A stretch of DNA of 64,000 nucleotides, from contig JAQFVV010012489.1 in assembly GCA_028023455.1 (NCBI GenBank), positions 1,274,381-1,338,380 of the forward strand. The letters run 5' to 3'. Source of the stretch: Epiperipatus broadwayi (taxonomy: Eukaryota > Onychophora > Udeonychophora > Euonychophora > Peripatidae). Below the pieces are notes generated by a model. The model had not been told where the DNA came from, made no database searches, and worked only from the letters and a program-made list of their open reading frames with translations. Position numbers and translations under genes: made by a program. Within the stretch, counting starts at the first letter, position 1, and the number at the start of each line of letters is the position of its first letter. Shown piece after piece: positions 1-12,401 of this stretch.

Positions 1-1101
1 GTAGTGTTGAGTTTATTACTCTGCCACTGTGCTGAGTTTTTGGTGCTTGATTTCTCTAATAAACTGGTTTAATTGTTTGCATAGATGTATTATTGCACCA
101 TATTTTAAAGCTTACTTTAATATATAATGTCCTTTAATGACATATTTTTTATCCTTAAAAAATATGATTTAAGATTTTCTGAATAAATTATGCAATTAAA
201 TCAGTATCTATTAAATCTAATTTCCAATGTAGTTCACCCAATATTTTACATATTACATTATGCAATTAATATATTGTAAATAACTTTGGGAGTAGTATCA
301 GGACAATGAAATCCAGGAGGCTGAAGAAGAAACTGATTATTATTTTGATTTTGTTATCATGTCTTTAGAATATTGAGAAGCATCTTTAAATGTATTTTTT
401 TCTAATGCATTTATGCTCTTATGTAATGGTATTAGGAAATCCATGTCTTTCTCCCATACAATATTTAGAAAATAATTTATCAGTGTACAATTAATTGATT
501 TGAAGTAATCAAATCACTAAAATGGAAAAAAAAATCATCAGCATTGTTAATGATCTTAAGAGTATGAATCAATTTAAATATCTTGATAGTGATGTACCAC
601 TTTAAATAAATTATTTGTACTTAGGGATGGCATTTTCTAAAATGTATTATATGAATGTAAGAGATAGAAAACATAGGAAAAAATCATTTAAAATGCTTCA
701 TAATTCTGAAATATGATGGCAAAATCAGTTTTTTTAATGTAATTGTACTTAACCATTTATTATTAAAGCATATATTTGATAAATCATTCATATGAAGTGA
801 ATGTATTATAACAGATTTATTAAAAATACTTATGATATATTTGAACATGGTTTGCAATAAGAGAAGCATAATTCTTTTATAGTATAAATATTATCTCAAA
901 AATAGTCCAAAAAGTAATATATTAATTATATTCATTTGAAGAATGTATGTGAGTGTAGAATACAGTCTAGAGGCTGTACTTTAAGAATAAGACTAGTTGT
1001 AGAAGAGGTTAAAAGACAGAGTGACAAGATTGTTAAGATGAATATGTGATAAGTATTATATTGGAGCTTCCATATAATAAGAATATAATAGGTAAGTAGT
1101 T
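1..1101. other. AT-rich DNA, no gene seen
   Basis: Only short, compositionally random reading frames are present, and I recognise no repeat family or RNA gene. It is best described as intergenic or intronic AT-rich DNA. Confidence 0.6.
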
Positions 1102-1226
1102 GACATTTCAGTACAATAACAAGTACTTTCCTCAGAGCTTTTTCTTTCTCAAATCATAAGAATAGGTGTGGTGATTTGAGAAAGAAATCACTCTGAGGAA
1201 AGTACTTCTTATTGTATTAAAATGTC
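1102..1226. repeat. Short hairpin (MITE-like) element, 125 bp
   Basis: The left arm begins GACATTTCAGTACAATAA and the right arm ends TTATTGTATTAAAATGTC. The two arms are inverted copies of about 55 bp with a few mismatches, separated by a short loop near 1157-1172. I see no coding capacity. The size and structure suggest a small non-autonomous inverted-repeat element; the family is unknown. Confidence 0.75.
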
Positions 1227-1308
1227 GGAAGCACTATGAGAGAATATTAGAATTAATATATACATATAATAATAAGTTCCATATTAAAAATATACTTCAT
1301 ATAAATTT

Positions 1309-1311
<3 letters not shown>

Positions 1312-1341
<30 letters not shown>
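1312..1341. repeat. (TA)n microsatellite
   Basis: An uninterrupted run of alternating A and T of about 30 bp. Similar shorter runs occur near 1723, 4769, 15461 and 44717. Confidence 0.95.
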
Positions 1342-1344
<3 letters not shown>

Positions 1345-3040
1345 TTGAACTGAAATACTATTTATTATGTTGTAATCATTATCAACTGACATAACAGGCC
1401 AAAAAAACAGACATCACATGATTTTCCAAGAACTATGTATATCATTAGCAGTTTTTCTTTTTATTATTCAAGTTTTAAATTGGTTTATAAAGATTGCCTC
1501 TTTAATTTTTTTCCTTTTATAATGTCTTTCTTCATTTAATATTTTTGTATGATCTGGGCTAAAAGTAAATCTAAAATTGCAGTAAAAAAAAACCAAAGCA
1601 ATATTGGACTGATTAATCTTTTTATTTTTTTATGTGATTGTATAGTGGTTGGTGTTTTTTTTTTAGTTCTTTTTTTCTAGTACATCTTGATTTCTCAAAG
1701 TATGACTTGTAGCATCCACATATATATATATATATATTGCATTTTAAAAATAATATTTTTAGAATTATTAAGCAATTGGTTTACATTTGGAGAAACATAA
1801 AATGAAACAGTATTTATTACTAAATACTTTTTTTAATAAATGTGGATTGAATATCAATTCAAATCACATGTACCAATGATACATAAATTAGCTAGCTTTA
1901 ATTTCTTTTACATCCTAATAAAAAATTATGTTGTTTTAAAAGTGACAAAAGCCCAAAATATTGAATTATTTATTCAAGGACTTATAAAATGTAGGATATA
2001 ATAGAAGATAAATTCTGCACACATTCAATAAATTTAATAATAAACTTTACAACTTTATCATTAGTAAAAATAAAAAAAATAGATATCTATGTTATTTTTA
2101 AATAATGTTCAATCCCAATTTATTTAAAAAAGTATTTAGTGATAAATATAATGTTACATTTTATATTCTTTCCAATGTAAACCGTTGATTAATAATTTTA
2201 AAAATATTATTCTTAAATTTTCAGCTCTTTGAGCACATTATGTGCTCATCGGATGATGTGTTGTTTTCTTTCTTTACTGATGTAAAAAGTATAAGCATGA
2301 CACCAACCAAAATATGGGCATTTGATCACTAAATGACATAGCTTTCCAAAGATGTCTACCTCAAAAATATCCGTTGAAATTTGGATTTTTGGCAGCAGTT
2401 TTAATCGACCACAGTATTTAATTTTTTTTTGTTTTTTGATAACTTTTGTAATTATCATGAAGCGATAAAAGGAAAAAAATGGTTTACCAAATGCAAGTCA
2501 ACATTTGCTGCATGTTATTCACAAACAAGGCCTACAATAGAGCTTCAACATAATGACTCGTAAGTATAAAATTTTAATTTTTTTAATAATATTTAAATTT
2601 CTTTTTTAATTTTTTGAAAAAAATATCTTTTTTATTAAATTTAATTTGTAGTTAGTAAATTATATATTTATTTATGCTCATATAGAATTCATATCTACCA
2701 TGATTTTCTAAAGTTCTAATCCACTTATTTTATAAAAATAATGATTTTCAAAAAGTTTAATAATTTATTATTTATTATTTATAATTATGTTTATATAATA
2801 TGTTTGTGCTTACAAGTAATGAGTTATAAAACTAATAATCAAATGTATAGAAAGATTGCATACGCAGGCATATAATCAAATTCTGATTCTTGTTTATGGT
2901 TTTGTTTATTCTTGTTCATGCTTTGGAGTCACTCTGGTTTTGCTATATGTTTCATAACATTATTTTCAAGTCTATAGCTAACAAATGGACTATATGCAAA
3001 TAAATTATATCTATGTGATACAATAAATATAACAAGATAG
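1342..3040. other. AT-rich DNA, no gene seen
   Basis: The reading frame on the minus strand at 2246-2458 has no recognisable domain and looks like chance. No repeat family is recognised in this stretch. Confidence 0.55.
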
Positions 3041-3153
3041 CATCACTTCTGTGCATAAAGAATATAAACATCACTTGTGTGCATAAAGAATATAAACATC
3101 ACTGGTGTCCATAAAGAATATAAACATCACTGATGTACACAAAAAAATATAAA
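3041..3153. repeat. 28-bp minisatellite, four units
   Basis: Four head-to-tail copies of a 28-bp unit beginning CATCACT and ending GAATATAAA, at 3041, 3069, 3097 and 3125. The last copy is more diverged and about 29 bp long. The units differ by a few substitutions, so the array is recent but not fresh. Confidence 0.92.
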
Positions 3154-3693
3154 ATGAAGAGATGAAACTCATTTTATCAGTGATATAGACAGTAGCCTAC
3201 AATTTCTAGTTTTAGATAGACAAGAAGCCAATTGCTATGATGATTTCTTTTGTATCTTTTATTAGGATGAATCTTTTTCTTTATAGATGCCTTTGACATT
3301 TGGAACTGTTGGGGTACAAGATAAAAATGAAGAATTCATATCCAACTTCTTTTGGAGATTGTGAAGCTATGGATTATCTCAGGTAAGACATGTTATACAT
3401 GTTTAGAAAGATAATTTTGTGAGGAATACAAAGAAATTATCACTGAAGATGTAATTTGAATTTTAGTTAATGTTAATTTCCAAATTATGAACAAACAATA
3501 AAATAATAATTATTTCAGATGTGAAAATTTCTTTTTTTCATTATTTTTTATATAGTTATCACTATTTATCTTATGCTTCTTGTTTGCCTTAGTTTTTCTA
3601 GTTTCTATCAATGTAATTTTTTTGCTCTAACATAATTAAAACTGAAGTTATTGTGGAAATTGTGTCTTAGGTCAGTATTTTAAAAAATTCAAT

Positions 3694-4085
3694 ATGGTAT
3701 TTTAGACCGAAGCATTAAAACATCTCATGATCACTTTTAATGCATATACAAGTAGTAAATAAAACAGTAGCAATTTTTCCCATACAATAGCACTATCTAT
3801 TGCAAGCTAAGCATAATAAAAATGAACATGTGATATTTTAACAGTGTAATATCAATCCTAGACAAAAGATATTGGTAATTATGGTTATTAAAAACCAAAG
3901 ACACTACAATATATAGATACTGAACTGGATTCAGATCTGTATGACTGTACAAACAAATTAGCTCGGAATCATTATTGTGTTTTTAACTTGGACTCATAGT
4001 TTTATAGTTCATTAAAAAGATAAACAGTGGGTTTCTGGGAGTGTGAATGCTTTCTTTGTACAGATGAACAGTAGAGAGAAAAGGG
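3694..4085. mobile_element. Fold-back family E, left-half copy
   Basis: This starts with the family E terminal sequence (AAAACATCTCATGATCAC, against AAAACATCACATGATTAC at 8025) and continues with the same internal blocks as the copy at 8.0-8.3 kb, including a shared TCAGATCTGTATGACTGT-type segment. The ribozyme-bearing part is not recognisable here. Boundaries are approximate. Confidence 0.6.
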
Positions 4086-5024
4086 AATCACAGATTTGTA
4101 AAGTGATATTTATCATTTTCATGTTTGTTTTTCTAACAGAAAATGCCTTGTATAGTTTAGTACAAAAATAGAAAAATGAAATTAAAAGATCTCTGATTGA
4201 AGCTTGTATGATGCTGAAATATCAGTGCACCCCTATCTCCCAACAATTAGTTATTATACTAAAAGTAGTTAAGTATTCATCCATCAGTAGCTAAATATTT
4301 AGTTGGGATATCTGCCATTATCTATAAAAAATCTTAAGCCTACTACTGGCCATTTAAAAAGTTTCTTAAGTATTTTTTAAGTTTAATTCCAGGTCAAAGA
4401 TCATAGCCAGTAGATACATAGTTAGAATTTATAAGATTTAGAATGTAATTACAAAAGAACTACATCTTTATATTTAAAATCATTTTTCTAGATATGTGAA
4501 TTAATGTATAATGCGAATATCTTGATATAATCTACATTATAATCATATTTATGTGCCCTTCAATTTTTCCATAGGCTCTTATTATTTGTGAACAATATCT
4601 TCATCAGATGTAGTTTCTTAGTGCATTTGTTTTTAAAATTTACTTTTTAGCATATTTATATTATCTATAACTTCCAAAAAAATAAAATGTGAAAAATATT
4701 TTAAAAGTATTTTCAATATTATTGATTTAAAACAGACATAATGCATATTTAAATAGTACAAATCCATATATATATATATATATAAAGATTTTTAAAAAAA
4801 ATATAATAATAATAACTGAATGCCTGAAGTTAAAAAAATGTATTTACAAATTTATATTAAATTTTATCAAAAAAAAAAAAAAGAAGTTTAATTGAAAATT
4901 ACACCATGCATTTCAATTAAACCTGCCAAAAATGGTTTTTCAATTACAAATATGAGTTGGTATATTTTAAATGGAGTGGATATTTATTAATTAAACCTAA
5001 AATGTAAGTCTAGAAACACTGAGT
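4086..5024. other. AT-rich DNA, no gene seen
   Basis: A/T homopolymers and a short (TA)n run at about 4769-4784; no coding or RNA signal recognised. Confidence 0.55.
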
Positions 5025-5105
5025 AAAGAAAGCACAGAGGCTAAACTCTCCATATGCATGAAGATTTGTGCATAAAATCTCTATCTATTGGTTACTCATC
5101 CAATA

Positions 5106-5146
5106 TCCTCAGACTAGTTTTTATCTTGTGGCTTTCATCAGCACAG
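5106..5146 (-). ncRNA. Hammerhead-like motif, family E left arm (decayed)
   Basis: On the minus strand the core CUGAUGA is intact (plus-strand TCATCAG 5135-5141). It is followed by AAGCCACAAG, then a mutated GAAA region (AAAAA), then the palindromic helix III ACUAGU and C before UGAGG. The GAAA box is damaged, so self-cleavage is unlikely in this copy. Confidence 0.5.
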
Positions 5147-5197
5147 CACCTAGATCTTAGGATCCTAAGATCTGGGTTCAGTGCTCTTAGATCCAAG

Positions 5198-5240
5198 ACT
5201 CACCAGTGATAAAATCTGCAAGCTGGAAACTAGTCTGGGG
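5198..5240 (+). ncRNA. Hammerhead-like motif, family E right arm
   Basis: GAAA is at 5226-5229, followed by the palindromic helix III ACUAGU (5229-5234) and C at 5235, giving a GUC cleavage triplet. The CUGAUGA core is altered to CAGUGAUAAAA (5204-5214), so this copy is probably inactive. Confidence 0.5.
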
Positions 5241-5385
5241 ATATTGTATGAGTAGGCATTAGATAGGAATTTTATGCATAGGCCTTCCTGCATCCATTGA
5301 TTATTTTGGCTTGCACTTTTGTGTAAACATCTTGTGTAAGGAAAAAGAATGGTGATCATGTGATGTTTAGTGATTTAATAAAGAA

Positions 5386-5789
5386 AACCTAATAATCCTA
5401 AAACCAGCAGTAAAAATTAAATATTCTCACTAATATAGGGAACTCTATTATTACTAACAAAAATACAACTTCTCCATATTTAAAAAAATGCTAGTTGAAA
5501 GGATTAAATGTTAATATTTTAAAAGTAGTACAGAAAGTCATTATGGCATTATATACCCAATATATCAAAAGTTATTAATAAAATTTATAACATACATATA
5601 CAAACGAGGTCATTAAAAACTTATACTATGGAAGTAACACATTCACAAATTAAACACTATAAATTAGCCCCCAACAATGATAGAGATCTTATTTAAACGT
5701 AAATATCTTTATTATCTTGATTTGAATGAACTTCATATTAGTAATTATGTATATATATTATTTGATCTTAGTATTCTATTATTTTTTTA
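5386..5789. other. AT-rich DNA, no gene seen
   Basis: No coding, RNA or repeat family signal recognised. Confidence 0.5.
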
Positions 5790-5881
5790 TATGTCATAGC
5801 ATCGGCCGGGACGCGAACTCACAACCGCCTGCAACCAATTACTTGCTTGCAAGGCGGCTGCGATGACCTCTCGGGTAACAA
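5790..5881 (-). mobile_element. tRNA-related SINE, family B
   Basis: Read on the minus strand, a tRNA-like head with a D-arm-like GAGAGGTCATCGCAG and a B-box-like GAGTTCGCGTCCCGG ends in GATGCTATGACATAT. Between the boxes lies an enlarged hairpin (CCGCCTTGCAAGCAA pairing with TTGGTTGCAGGCGG) in place of a normal anticodon arm. The same head recurs at 7.4, 14.8, 44.9, 54.8 and 58.3 kb. Confidence 0.75.
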
Positions 5882-7431
5882 TTTTGTAGACTGTTAAATA
5901 TATACAGACAAGTAAACTTAACAAACAAATATACTGCAAACATAAAGTAAATATTAAAATATTAAATAAATCCTATAGTTTATTTTAAATAATTTAATTT
6001 TGTTCCACTATTAAATTGCTTATTTCTATTACTCTCAGGCATATCCAAGAGTCCTTTACAGTAGCAATAAACTTTTCTAAGCAGCAAGATTGTTTTATTG
6101 AATCACAGTTCGGAACGTTAAAAACACTCTTGACTTAGAATAATAATCTAAACTGGAATAAGTTCATTAACTAGTCATATAAATTCTTTTTAAAAAATAA
6201 AAAAAATTCTACGAATACTTGAAGTCTGAGATTGATAAATAAATTGACTTAGTATACGATATTGAAAAAAAAAATGCTACGGATTACAATTCATTTATTT
6301 ATCTATCAAAACTTTAAAAGAATGACTTTAAAAAATATTCACTTTAGCGAGTAGAGTAGACCTTTAAAAATCAATGCATTAGTAAACTAATTCCTTTTTA
6401 TAAGATCAATTGAAATGTAAATGATCTTTTTAATACCGATATCAGTCAAATATTCAAATAAGCTTACAAAAATATTCATGAGATAATCTGAATGTATGTA
6501 AATGAATGTCACGTAAATATAAATCTATATTTCTACATTAAAATTAATACAACATTTTGAATGTTTTCAAATTAATTAAACTGAATATTAAAATAATTTC
6601 ACATTCATTAAAAACTATATATCATATGTTTGTGTATTGGCGCGATTTAGAAAACCTTACGGTATAGACCGCAGTGCAATTTGCTTGCTAAATCCTCCGA
6701 GATAAAATTATACCGAGCTGGAGGGGAAAGGAAAGGGTATTGAAATATTTTTTAGTTTTTCATCAGACATAGAATTTTTTTTCAGTTAATTGGCCACCCA
6801 TCACCAGTCAGTAAATAGTATTATGTTTTGATTTACTGTTTATAATAGCTTGGTGGCATGAGGTTACAGCAAGATATATGTAATGAATAATTATGACGTC
6901 ATACTAAGGATTTGATAACTGCAATAATTTGTTAAAAACATTAATAATAATAAAAAATTATATAATTATCTAAATCAATAATTAAATTAACATAGATTGC
7001 TTTAATGAAAAATTATACCACATACAATACATAATATTAAAATTTCTACTTATAGTTATTAGTAGATAATTTCGTCAAATATATTAAAAATATAATAAAT
7101 TCTGGACAACTTAATGAAAAAAAGTCCTAGGCTTATTTTAAAACTATAGAGAAAGACCACTCTAAAATTATAGCTTTTTTTTAAATATGAAAATACACAA
7201 TTGATTTCTGTTTTTAATTGCTAAACCTTTTTACAGTGATAAAAATCTTCTAAGCCGGGTAGATGAATTTTGGCAAGTCTAAACTATTTCTTATTGTTTT
7301 ATTATATATTATTCTCCATAATCCACGCTTTTTAAAGCCAGATTAATTTGATGTTTTTTTAAATTTTCTTTTAATCTAATTAATTTCAGGCTAATTAGTT
7401 CCTAGGTAGAATTAATTCACTTATTAATTTT
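5882..7431. other. AT-rich DNA, no gene seen
   Basis: A small island of higher GC sits around 6639-6735, with no reading frame and no repeat family I recognise. Nothing else is supported. Confidence 0.5.
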
Positions 7432-7529
7432 TCTCATGTGTTATAGCATCAGCCGGGAAGCGAACCCGCTAACCCAGCACAACTGTCGCTAACCTCTCGA
7501 CCACCAATGCTTGATCACTTATTAATTTT
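7417..7529 (-). mobile_element. tRNA-related SINE, family B, with target-site duplication
   Basis: A SINE body at 7432-7514 is flanked by an exact 15-bp direct repeat TCACTTATTAATTTT (7417-7431 and 7515-7529). On the minus strand it starts GCATTGGTGGTCGAGAGGTT (A-box like), has the B-box-like GGGTTCGCTTCCCGG, and ends GATGCTATAACACATGAGAA. The tRNA-like part is about 70 nt and the 3' tail is very short. The duplication shows retroposition. Confidence 0.9.
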
Positions 7530-8009
7530 CATTATTATTTTTTTCTAAAATAATATAAATCATAGGATATATTTTTTACAGTATTTTCTATAGTTAATCT
7601 CTCAATTTAAATTTAAATATTATTTATTCTTTATAGACATAATTGTGCATCTATGTACACACTAAATAGATATATAACTTATTAAAGGAGGGTGGAAACT
7701 GATGAATATTGTAATGTATTCTCCTTCAATGTCCTTTTATGAAGGGAACCTGGAAAGATACATGAAATGGGCTATTTAAATGCTATTTTATCTTTGTAAT
7801 GGAACAGGGTTTTAGTTCATGGAGCTAAAAAAGTAAATTTTATTAAAATGATTTAATAAAAATATAAGGGTAGTCATAATTTAGAAAGTCATAAGACGTT
7901 AAATATAAACTTTAAAAGGAGTCAAGTTATTAGAGAAGTTAATTAGTTGTTAGTGAGAATTTATAAAATAAAGTGAACAAGAATTAAAGGCTAAAAAAGC
8001 ATTAAATAA

Positions 8010-8150
8010 AACTGGTAAACCACTAAAACATCACATGATTACTATTTTCTATGCTTACACAAGCTGTTAATGCAGAGGCAAAACTTGTCACACAGTAACA
8101 CCACACAGTGCAAACAGAATATTGATAATGTGATGTTTAGTGGTTTAATA
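8010..8150. mobile_element. Fold-back family E, deletion derivative
   Basis: The inverted termini are AAACCACTAAAACATCACAT on the left and ATGTGATGTTTAGTGGTTT on the right, enclosing about 90 bp. These are the family E ends without the central ribozyme arms, so this looks like an internally deleted copy joined to the longer copy that follows. Confidence 0.7.
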
Positions 8151-8500
8151 CCAATTCTGCCCAAAGGATGATGGTGGCTATGATTATTAAAGAACCAAAA
8201 GCACCAAAAGATATAGATTTTGCATTGGTTTCAGATCTACATGACTATGTAAGCAAATGTGCATTAAGAACTAAAAAAATAAAATGTGGCTGCTGGAGGG
8301 CTGAATTAGATCCTAAGATCTAGTTTAATCCTCTCATATCTAAGGTTCCTCCCTGATGAAATCCACAAGCTAGAAACTAGTCTGGGAATATTGAATGAAT
8401 AGGCAATAGATGGGGATTTTATGCATAAACCTTTTTGCATCCATTGATTACTCTGACTTGCACTGGGTGGCCCTACTGTATGGAGAGTTTTTCCCCTATC
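8151..8500 (+). mobile_element. Fold-back family E, right-half copy
   Basis: This shares the internal block TCAGATCTACATGACTATG with the 3.9-kb copy. The ribozyme region and the downstream ATTTTATGCATAAACC and GCATCCATTGATTACT segments recur at 5.3, 20.3 and 38.9 kb. It ends near a TGTATGGAGAG sequence. Confidence 0.7.
8348..8388 (+). ncRNA. Hammerhead ribozyme motif, family E
   Basis: The core CTGATGA is at 8353-8359. A weak stem II encloses a CACAA loop, GAAA is at 8373-8376, the palindromic helix III ACTAGT is at 8376-8381 and C is at 8382, giving a GUC cleavage triplet with cleavage predicted after 8382. Both core boxes are intact, but stem II is weakened (AAUC against GCUA) and the first stem I pair is lost. 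Confidence 0.6.
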
Positions 8501-8775
8501 TTAAATAAAACTAGCAGGCTATTCAATAAAATATTGAATTTATATTCAAAAAAGAGATTTATTAAATACTTTTACTGATGAATAACTATAGCTAAATGAA
8601 TGTTTGTAAAAAAAGAAGAGATTTTAGAGATGCAAAATTGCAAAATAATTTTTAAAAATAAGTGAGAGAAACAGAAAATAAAATTGATATCAATTTGTTA
8701 TTGAAATTATTGTAGGGCAGAAAAGAAAAAAGATTAATGAATAATCTTAATAAAGAATAATATAATGCAATTTTT

Positions 8776-8867
8776 ATTACACCATTCTCACACAAGGTAG
8801 GGACTGTTTTCTATCCACTGTTAACACCTTGTGGAAGGATCCCTACTTTGTGTGAAAGTGGTGTAAT
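8776..8867. repeat. Short hairpin (MITE-like) element, 92 bp
   Basis: The arms ATTACACCATTCTCACACAA and TTGTGTGAAAGTGGTGTAAT are inverted copies with one mismatch, extended by GTAGGGA/TCCCTAC. The loop is about 33 nt. A small non-autonomous inverted-repeat element, family unknown. Confidence 0.85.
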
Positions 8868-8939
8868 GAAAGTAACTTCCAGAAATATTATTCATTGAGT
8901 GGATAATCTCTAGTCAAATTAATGACTAATAAAAATTAC

Positions 8940-10260
8940 TAATCTTAATAAAAAAAATTTCATGATAGTTTGAATTTCAAAGGAAATCAAATGAGCAAAG
9001 ATTTGGAAAAAGAGTAAAATATGAAACTTTGCTGAGAGATAACTGCTGCAAAATACCAAATACAAATAATGAGGCTTACATTTGAAAAAAAGATATCATT
9101 TTTATATAATATTTTTATATAGATGCAAACAAGAATTTTGAATATTTAAAAAATGTCATAGTAGAATTTATTGTTACAATTTAAAATGCTTGGAAGATGA
9201 AAGTTCTGACACAAATTTGTATGTAGAAGTAAAAATAAAAGGAAAAACAGATCTATGATACTTGTAAAAAAAGAAATACTTTATTTTTGTTCTAATTGAG
9301 AAAAATTTAAACAAGAAAAGGGCACATAAAGATCAAAATAAAGATATGGTTAAATTGGAATATATTTTCACTAACATTAATATATCTTTTAAGAACGTAA
9401 TGGGTTTAAACACTTCAATAGAAGAAACCATCAGTGATCAAAAATGCAAGATATGTGTTAATAAAAAGCAAAGAAACACAAAGTTGGAAAAACAGTATCA
9501 GCAGTTGTTTAAGAAATTTTCCAATGAATTTAAGACTAGAATTTGAAAATCATTTTAACTTGGTAGAAAACATTGAAAATGACTCAATTGCAGATAAAAT
9601 TGATAAAAAATAATGCATTCTATTTAAAATGGGCATACAGATAGTAGGATTATAATGTTGATATCAGTTCATCAGTAAATTTTCAACTAAGACAATGCAA
9701 TGTAATAGAAGAAATACAGATTTTGTAAATGATCCATTAAGATAAACTTTATATCTAGATTTTTTTAAAATGATAAAAATATAATAGAATAAAAGAAGAG
9801 AGACAAAACTGTGAAATGGCAAGACTGACTATAGAAAAATGTAAAAATCTCAAAGTTATAAAGTAGCATCTTAGTTTTGAAGGAAAGTTATTTCAGAAAT
9901 AATGAAAAGTGACATTATTATAAAGAAAAAAAGAGATAATATCATGAAATGGGCAAAAGAGTTTTTACCCTATATGATAATAAAAACAACAAAAAAGTTA
10001 TTTTTCATAATTATGATATATTTTGAATTATCAAACATTTAATGACATTTTAATAAATACATAAGCCATCAATTAAATATATGCAAATAGAAAATCTTCA
10101 GGAAATGAGAGAAAAAAAATAGAAGTATTTTAAAAGAATAATGTGTAGAGAAATTGTTGGCTAAAATAGAACCCAATTACTTAGATGAAAAGACTCTAGA
10201 TAACTGAAAAAATGCAAAAGTAATAGTAATATTTTGAAGTAATTAAAAAGAAAATATTGA
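8940..10260 (+). other. Purine-rich block, possibly an old coding remnant
   Basis: The plus strand is visibly richer in A and G than the DNA on either side. It contains an open frame of 66 codons (9346-9546) followed in other frames by lysine- and glutamate-rich stretches broken by stops. This could be a decayed retrocopy or element ORF, or simple strand bias. No domain is recognisable. Confidence 0.2.
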
Positions 10261-12401
10261 ATTAAAAGCCTATGAGTTTCTAATACAATATTTATTAAGA
10301 TCATCATAACTCATCTACAAAGGCCTTTAAATTTAAACTGACTCTTAAAAAAATAATATTAAATTTTTAAATTTAAATAATGCTTTTATATAAACAGCTA
10401 ACCAAAAAGTACAAAATAACAAATTAATCTGACTAAAAAACATTTGAGGCCTTTTTAATTTTTATGTCCTCATTGCTTTTATGAAATGACACAATATGTT
10501 TTTTAATCAGATTACTTTGTTAGTTGGATTATTGTTTTCTACTTTTTAATCAGCTTTTTGTACATAAAAGCATTGTTTAAAAATAGTTTTTTAAATATTA
10601 TTTTTTACTCTTTAGTTATAAATAAAACACAATTTTAATTTAAGTAAATTTTTTTTTTTCATCAGTGTCTTTTTCATCAATGTCTTTTTTATTGTTTCTT
10701 GTTCTCTCTACAAAAGAGTGCCTGCTGACAATGATTTTGATGATCTATTTCTTCATTTTGATTTTGAAAATGAAAACATATAATTCTCTAATCCTTTTTT
10801 AACACATTTATTATTTTTTCCACAAAATATTTATGAAATATTAATTATTTTGGAAAATAATTCAGATTTTAGTAAAAAAAAATATTTACTTTTAATTAAT
10901 TATGAGTCACATCAATACTAACAAAATTTTATTCTACAAACATAATATTTCCATTGACTCAGTTGCTAAGGATTTTTCCTGGAAAGCATCAGGATCTGAG
11001 TTCAAGTTCTAAATGGCAACAATTTTTTTTCACTGTTGAAAATTCAAAAATGTGGACATCTCAATAGAAACACAGACAAATATGTGTATATACTGACAGA
11101 AACACAAGCAGGGCTAGTTAAATTAAAAGTATTTAAAAACAAGATGAATTAAAAGTGATTATGGCAGAATAAATCATAAACCAATATTAAGAGAAATTGC
11201 GAAAAGAGCAAATGTTTATGAGTTAATATTTTACAAGATATTTTTAGATTATAAAATGGAAGTTTACTTTATAGTTTTTGCACTGTGGCTAAAGATTTAT
11301 AACATAATGATTAAGGTACAAATTATTATCAAATTCTAAAATATGTTTATGTAGTGCAAAAGTAGTGATTAGACAACATGGAGACAATGAGAAGTTTAGC
11401 ATTAATAAGAATATATGATTGGATATTTATTTTCAAAACTTTTTATTAGTCTTGCAGGAAATACTTTCTATTAAAAATGTGCAAAATTAATATGAATATT
11501 ATGTAGTTGTTTTTTTAGGAATTGATTCAGGACTTCAAAAAATGTTACATAAGATATCAAATAGATACAAGAAATAAGTCTATAATGATAAATATGAAAA
11601 AAAAACAAAAAACTAAAGTAATATTAAATTGCTTTTAAAAAGATTAAAAGTATAATAATTATATAACTTCATTAAATGGTTATTATAATAATGAAAATTT
11701 AATGAATAAAATCAAATGTATAATTAAACTTGAATGGAGTGTTTTTAGTATAAATATTCAATATTATCAAAAAATATAGTAAGGATTTTTTAAAACAAAA
11801 ATTTTAATCAATGGATTTTATCATTGATTATTTATAGATTTAATAACTGAACACACAATATAAGAACACTGCAGGAGTTTAAAAATTCAAAACAAAAGTA
11901 TATAGTGGATTTAACAAAAATAGTCTAAAACAAAACACATAATGAGAAAACAAACAGATATGGTTGGAATCATTGAAATTTTTTTTTAAAAATTTGATAA
12001 GTTGAAGATATAACAATAAAGAAATTGTTTTACATTATAAATAAGCTCTCCAAAAGTTATAAATTAGGAATTTTGTTGCAGAAAAACAGTCCATAGCTAA
12101 CTAGCTAAACATCCAATAAGATTGGTAAATGAATATTTGAGGTATTGGAATTTAATTCAATTGTAAGCAAATATTTTTGTTTTTTTTAAACCTAGATTGG
12201 AAACCATATAGAAAGCATATGTCTGCCAATGTTATATGAGATAATATAAAGTGTATTAATTTTTACATTTAAATACAAAAACATATAATTACACTTTTCA
12301 TTTGATCATAAAATCTAGAATAAGTTGTATTTTTTTACCTAAACATTTTTCATAAAAATCTATACCTCCCTTCCCATGTTTTTTTTTGTCTCACTTTATT
12401 T
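10261..12401. other. AT-rich DNA with one tRNA-like relic
   Basis: No gene is recognised. A degenerate tRNA-like stretch lies near 10955-11023, with A-box-like TGACTCAGTTGCTAAGG and B-box-like GAGTTCAAGTTC, and may be an old SINE. A 16-bp unit is duplicated at about 10660-10690. Confidence 0.45.

Larger units (their letters stand above)
5025..5385. mobile_element. Fold-back family E, complete-looking copy with two ribozyme-like arms
   Basis: The left arm (about 5030-5147) and right arm (about 5190-5385) are inverted copies sharing the block read as CCAATATC-CTCAGACTAGT on the left and ACTAGTCTGGGGATATTG on the right. They meet at a palindrome around GATCTTAGGATCCTAAGATC. The right end carries the family terminal sequence GTGATCATGTGATGTTTAGT. 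Each arm holds a hammerhead-like motif. The 64-codon frame on the minus strand here is an artefact of the repeat. Confidence 0.75.

Noticed and set aside
3286-3381. Possible exon: TTTCTTTATAG acceptor, 96 bp, then CTCAG followed by GTAAGAC donor
   Set aside because: Every frame has a stop within the segment, no protein family is recognisable and no partner exons were found nearby. Splice-like motifs occur by chance in AT-rich DNA.
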